From: Candidatus Odyssella thessalonicensis
GTDB lineage: Bacteria > Pseudomonadota > Alphaproteobacteria > Bin65
Assembly (NCBI GenBank): GCA_005240015.1
Contig: SBBV01000096.1
Location: forward strand, 1 to 6,510
Reading direction: 5' to 3'
DNA: 6,510 nucleotides
Every line of letters starts with the position of its first letter. Position 1 is the first letter of the stretch. Positions 4,929 through 6,510 of the stretch are shown here, piece by piece. The notes under the pieces were generated by a model that had not been told where the DNA came from, did not search any database, and saw only the letters and a list, made by a program, of their open reading frames with translations. The translations under genes were made by a program, and so were the position numbers.

Positions 4929-5828
4929 CTAGGCCGCGCCGTTCTCCTTGAACCACGCCATCATGCGCTTCCAGCCGTCTTCGGCCGCGTCCTTGCGGTA
5001 GCTCTGCCGGTAGTCGGCGTTGAAGCCGTGCGGCGCATCCGGATAGACGTGGATCATCGACTTGCTGTTGGCCTTCTTGAGCTCGGCCTGCATCATCTCG
5101 ACCGTGTCGTTCGGGATGCCCTGGTCCTTGCCGCCGTAGAGGCCGAGCACCGGCGCCTTCAGGTCCTTGGCGAGGTCGATCGGCGGTTTGGGCTGGAGCG
5201 CGGTGTCGCGCTGCGGATTGCGGACGAGCGGCCCGTACCACGCCACGCCGGCCTTGAGCTCCGGCTGATGCGCGGCGTAGAGCCACACGATCCGGCCGCC
5301 CCAGCAGAACCCGGTGACCGCCACCTTCGCTACGTCACCCTTGTTCTCTTCGGCCCAGGCGAAGGAGGCGTCGAGATCGCTCATGACCTGCTCGTCGGGC
5401 ACCTTGCTGACGATCTCGGCGAACAGCTTCGGGATCTCCTGCATCGTGTATTTCGAGGGATCGCCCTGGCGGGCATAGAGCGCCGGCGCCACGGCGAGAT
5501 GCCCCGCTTTGGCGAAGCGACGGCAGAGATCCTTGATGTGCTCGTGCACGCCGAAGATTTCCTGCACCACCAGCACGACCGGGAAGTTGCTCCCCTGCGC
5601 CGGCATCGCGGCATAGGCCGGCATCTCGCCGTCCTGGGTCGGGATCTTCACCTCCTTGGCGTCGAGGCCGGTCGTATCGGTCTTGATCATCGTCTGCGCG
5701 TTCACCGGGCCGGCGGCGGCGGCGAAGCCGGTGGCGAGCGAGGTCATGACGAAGCCGCGTCGCGAGAGCGGCGCATCCGGTATGAGGCTGACGATCTCGT
5801 TCCTGGAATCGTCGCGCATGCGTTCCAT
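4929..5828 (-). CDS. Dienelactone hydrolase family protein, Tat-exported
   Basis: A 299-residue alpha/beta hydrolase. The DLH catalytic triad is visible: C175 in GFCWGG, D235 in [10 protein letters not shown] and H267 in PHGF. E90 in [12 protein letters not shown] matches the conserved DLH glutamate. The N-terminus carries SRRGFV (22-27), a hydrophobic stretch to about residue 40 and a likely cleavage after VNA (42-44). It therefore appears to be folded in the cytosol and exported by the Tat system to the periplasm. ATG 5828 is chosen because GGAGG (5843-5839) lies 10 nt upstream; an ATG three codons later is possible, and the open frame further upstream has no homology. Family members hydrolyse dienelactones in aromatic degradation, but many relatives act on other esters, and no catabolic genes lie nearby, so the substrate is unknown. 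Confidence 0.93.
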   Translation of the reverse strand: MERMRDDSRNEIVSLIPDAPLSRRGFVMTSLATGFAAAAGPVNAQTMIKTDTTGLDAKEVKIPTQDGEMPAYAAMPAQGSNFPVVLVVQEIFGVHEHIKDLCRRFAKAGHLAVAPALYARQGDPSKYTMQEIPKLFAEIVSKVPDEQVMSDLDASFAWAEENKGDVAKVAVTGFCWGGRIVWLYAAHQPELKAGVAWYGPLVRNPQRDTALQPKPPIDLAKDLKAPVLGLYGGKDQGIPNDTVEMMQAELKKANSKSMIHVYPDAPHGFNADYRQSYRKDAAEDGWKRMMAWFKENGAA

Positions 5829-5838
5829 GAGGGTTGGT

Positions 5839-5843
5839 CCTCC
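5839..5843 (-). promoter_or_regulatory. Shine-Dalgarno of the dienelactone hydrolase gene
   Basis: The minus strand reads GGAGG, 10 nt before ATG 5828 and 19 nt before the in-frame ATG at codon 4. The spacing is slightly long for the first ATG and too long for the second, which supports the 5828 start. Confidence 0.6.
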
Positions 5844-5972
5844 CGGTTGTAGGAATCCGATGCGGGGGAATAACACGGCGGCGCGGCCGAATCTTCCCTG
5901 GCAGCGCGCGCGAGCATGCCCGCGCCCGGGCGCACGTGACCAGGGCTTCACGAATATGTTATCGACGACGAC

Positions 5973-6021
5973 GCGCGGCAGAGCCGCGCTTCCGCCGAAT
6001 CGCGCGAGAGCGCGCTTCGGC
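5973..6021. repeat. Two adjacent GC-rich hairpins in the divergent gap
   Basis: The first is GCGCGGC-AGA-GCCGCGC (5973-5989), a perfect 7-bp stem. The second pairs GCCGAA (5994-5999) with TTCGGC (6016-6021), then after a 2-nt bulge GCGCG (6002-6006) with CGCGC (6011-6015) around an AGAG loop. They lie in the 238-bp gap between the dienelactone hydrolase and the phytase-like gene. No T-run follows on either strand. The rest of the gap holds no gene or clear promoter that I can support. Its only AT-rich patch is around 5949-5963. Confidence 0.5.
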
Positions 6022-6066
6022 CCATGAAGTTGGGGCACGCGGTTTTCAAGCGGTAACCAGATAGAC

Positions 6067-6510
6067 ATGCTGCGCCGCATCTTCCTGATTTTGATGGCCG
6101 CGGCGCTCGCGGGCGCGGCATCGGCACAGCAGCCGGTCGCGGTGCTGTCGCAAACGATCCCGCTCCACCCGCGCGATGCCGCATTGCAGCAGGTGGGCGA
6201 GCTCGAATATCGCGGCGGCATCGCGCTGCGCTCGACCGATGCGCGCTTCGGCGGGTTCTCCGGCCTGCATGTCAGCGTCGACGGCGCCACGCTGCTGGCC
6301 ATCACCGACCGCGGCGCGTGGCTGCGCCTTGGCTTGCGCTACGACGCGGCGGGGCGGCTCGCGGGCGTGTCCGAAGCGGAGATGGGTCCGCTCATCGGCG
6401 AGGACGGCAAGCCGCTCACCGGGCGCGCCCGCGACGCCGAAGCGCTCGCGGTCCTGCCCGACGGCTCGATGCTCGTGGCCTTCGAGCGCGACCACCGCAT
6501 CCTCCACTAC
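6067..6510 (+). CDS. Esterase-like/phytase-like family protein, secreted (3' end beyond the right edge)
   Basis: The first 148 codons of a secreted protein, open to the window end. Residues 1-20 (MLRRIF, then a Leu/Ala-rich core, ending ASA before QQP) form a signal peptide, so it should act outside the cytoplasm. The mature part carries [20 protein letters not shown] (62-81) followed by RG, and later [20 protein letters not shown] (122-141) followed by DHRI. These look like the first blades of the beta-propeller domain annotated as 'esterase-like activity of phytase' (PF13449). The family averages about 300-400 residues, so less than half is visible. The substrate is not known for most members, and true phytase activity should not be assumed. 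No strong Shine-Dalgarno precedes ATG 6067; the start rests on the signal peptide. It is divergent from the dienelactone hydrolase gene, also predicted to be exported. Confidence 0.82.
   Translation, partial: MLRRIFLILMAAALAGAASAQQPVAVLSQTIPLHPRDAALQQVGELEYRGGIALRSTDARFGGFSGLHVSVDGATLLAITDRGAWLRLGLRYDAAGRLAGVSEAEMGPLIGEDGKPLTGRARDAEALAVLPDGSMLVAFERDHRILHY

Noticed and set aside
5922..5933. 12-bp perfect palindrome GCGCCCGGGCGC as an operator
   Set aside because: It is made only of G and C in a very GC-rich gap, is not repeated elsewhere in the window, and is not placed against a recognisable promoter.
5829..6305. Upstream 159-codon extension of the dienelactone hydrolase
   Set aside because: It overlaps the start of the divergent phytase-like gene and hides the Tat leader. 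A Shine-Dalgarno supports the start at 5828.

Overview
The window is GC-rich, tightly packed bacterial DNA carrying eight protein-coding genes, two of them cut by the window edges. The gene set (purE-purK, a YdcH/DUF465 protein ending in LLPDIIA, a TIGR02444/DUF2390 protein, a Tat-exported dienelactone hydrolase) and the base composition suggest a proteobacterium, most likely an alphaproteobacterium of the Rhodospirillales type. This assignment is inferred from protein character and was not tested by search.

Layout. Positions 1-2131 read on the minus strand: a ydcH-like gene (1892-2131), a large palindromic repeat element (1651-1888), then purE (1095-1583) and purK (1078 down past the left edge). 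PurK and PurE carry out consecutive steps of de novo purine synthesis, AIR to N5-CAIR to CAIR, and are probably co-transcribed from a promoter just upstream of purE. A short divergent gap (2132-2191) separates them from the plus-strand genes: a TIGR02444-family gene of unknown function (2192-2755) and a secreted UshA-like metallophosphatase/5'-nucleotidase (2776-4284). After a 131-bp gap holding a second palindromic element comes a GNAT acetyltransferase (4416-4868). It converges on a minus-strand, Tat-exported dienelactone hydrolase (4929-5828), with a rho-independent terminator between them. A 238-bp divergent gap with two hairpins precedes a secreted phytase-like esterase that runs off the right edge (6067-6510).

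The genes are ordinary housekeeping and periplasmic enzymes. The most interesting content is in the gaps. Three of the four larger gaps between genes hold repeat-like palindromes. (1) A 238-bp inverted repeat has 86-bp arms with an 8-bp internal period and encloses two mirror-image hairpins. (2) A ~117-bp element, bounded by CGTCATCC/GGATGACG, has two mirror-image 26-bp arms that each fold into a hairpin. (3) A 9-bp-stem hairpin with a GTAG-type head serves as the dienelactone hydrolase terminator. In (1) and (2) every difference between the mirror-image hairpins is compensated by a change on the other side of the stem. This points to selection on, or a replication mechanism that preserves, the local hairpins. 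The pattern recalls REP/BIME repeats mobilised by RAYT transposases and non-autonomous MITE-like elements. No transposase is present in the window. I see no tRNA, rRNA, CRISPR array or phage gene.
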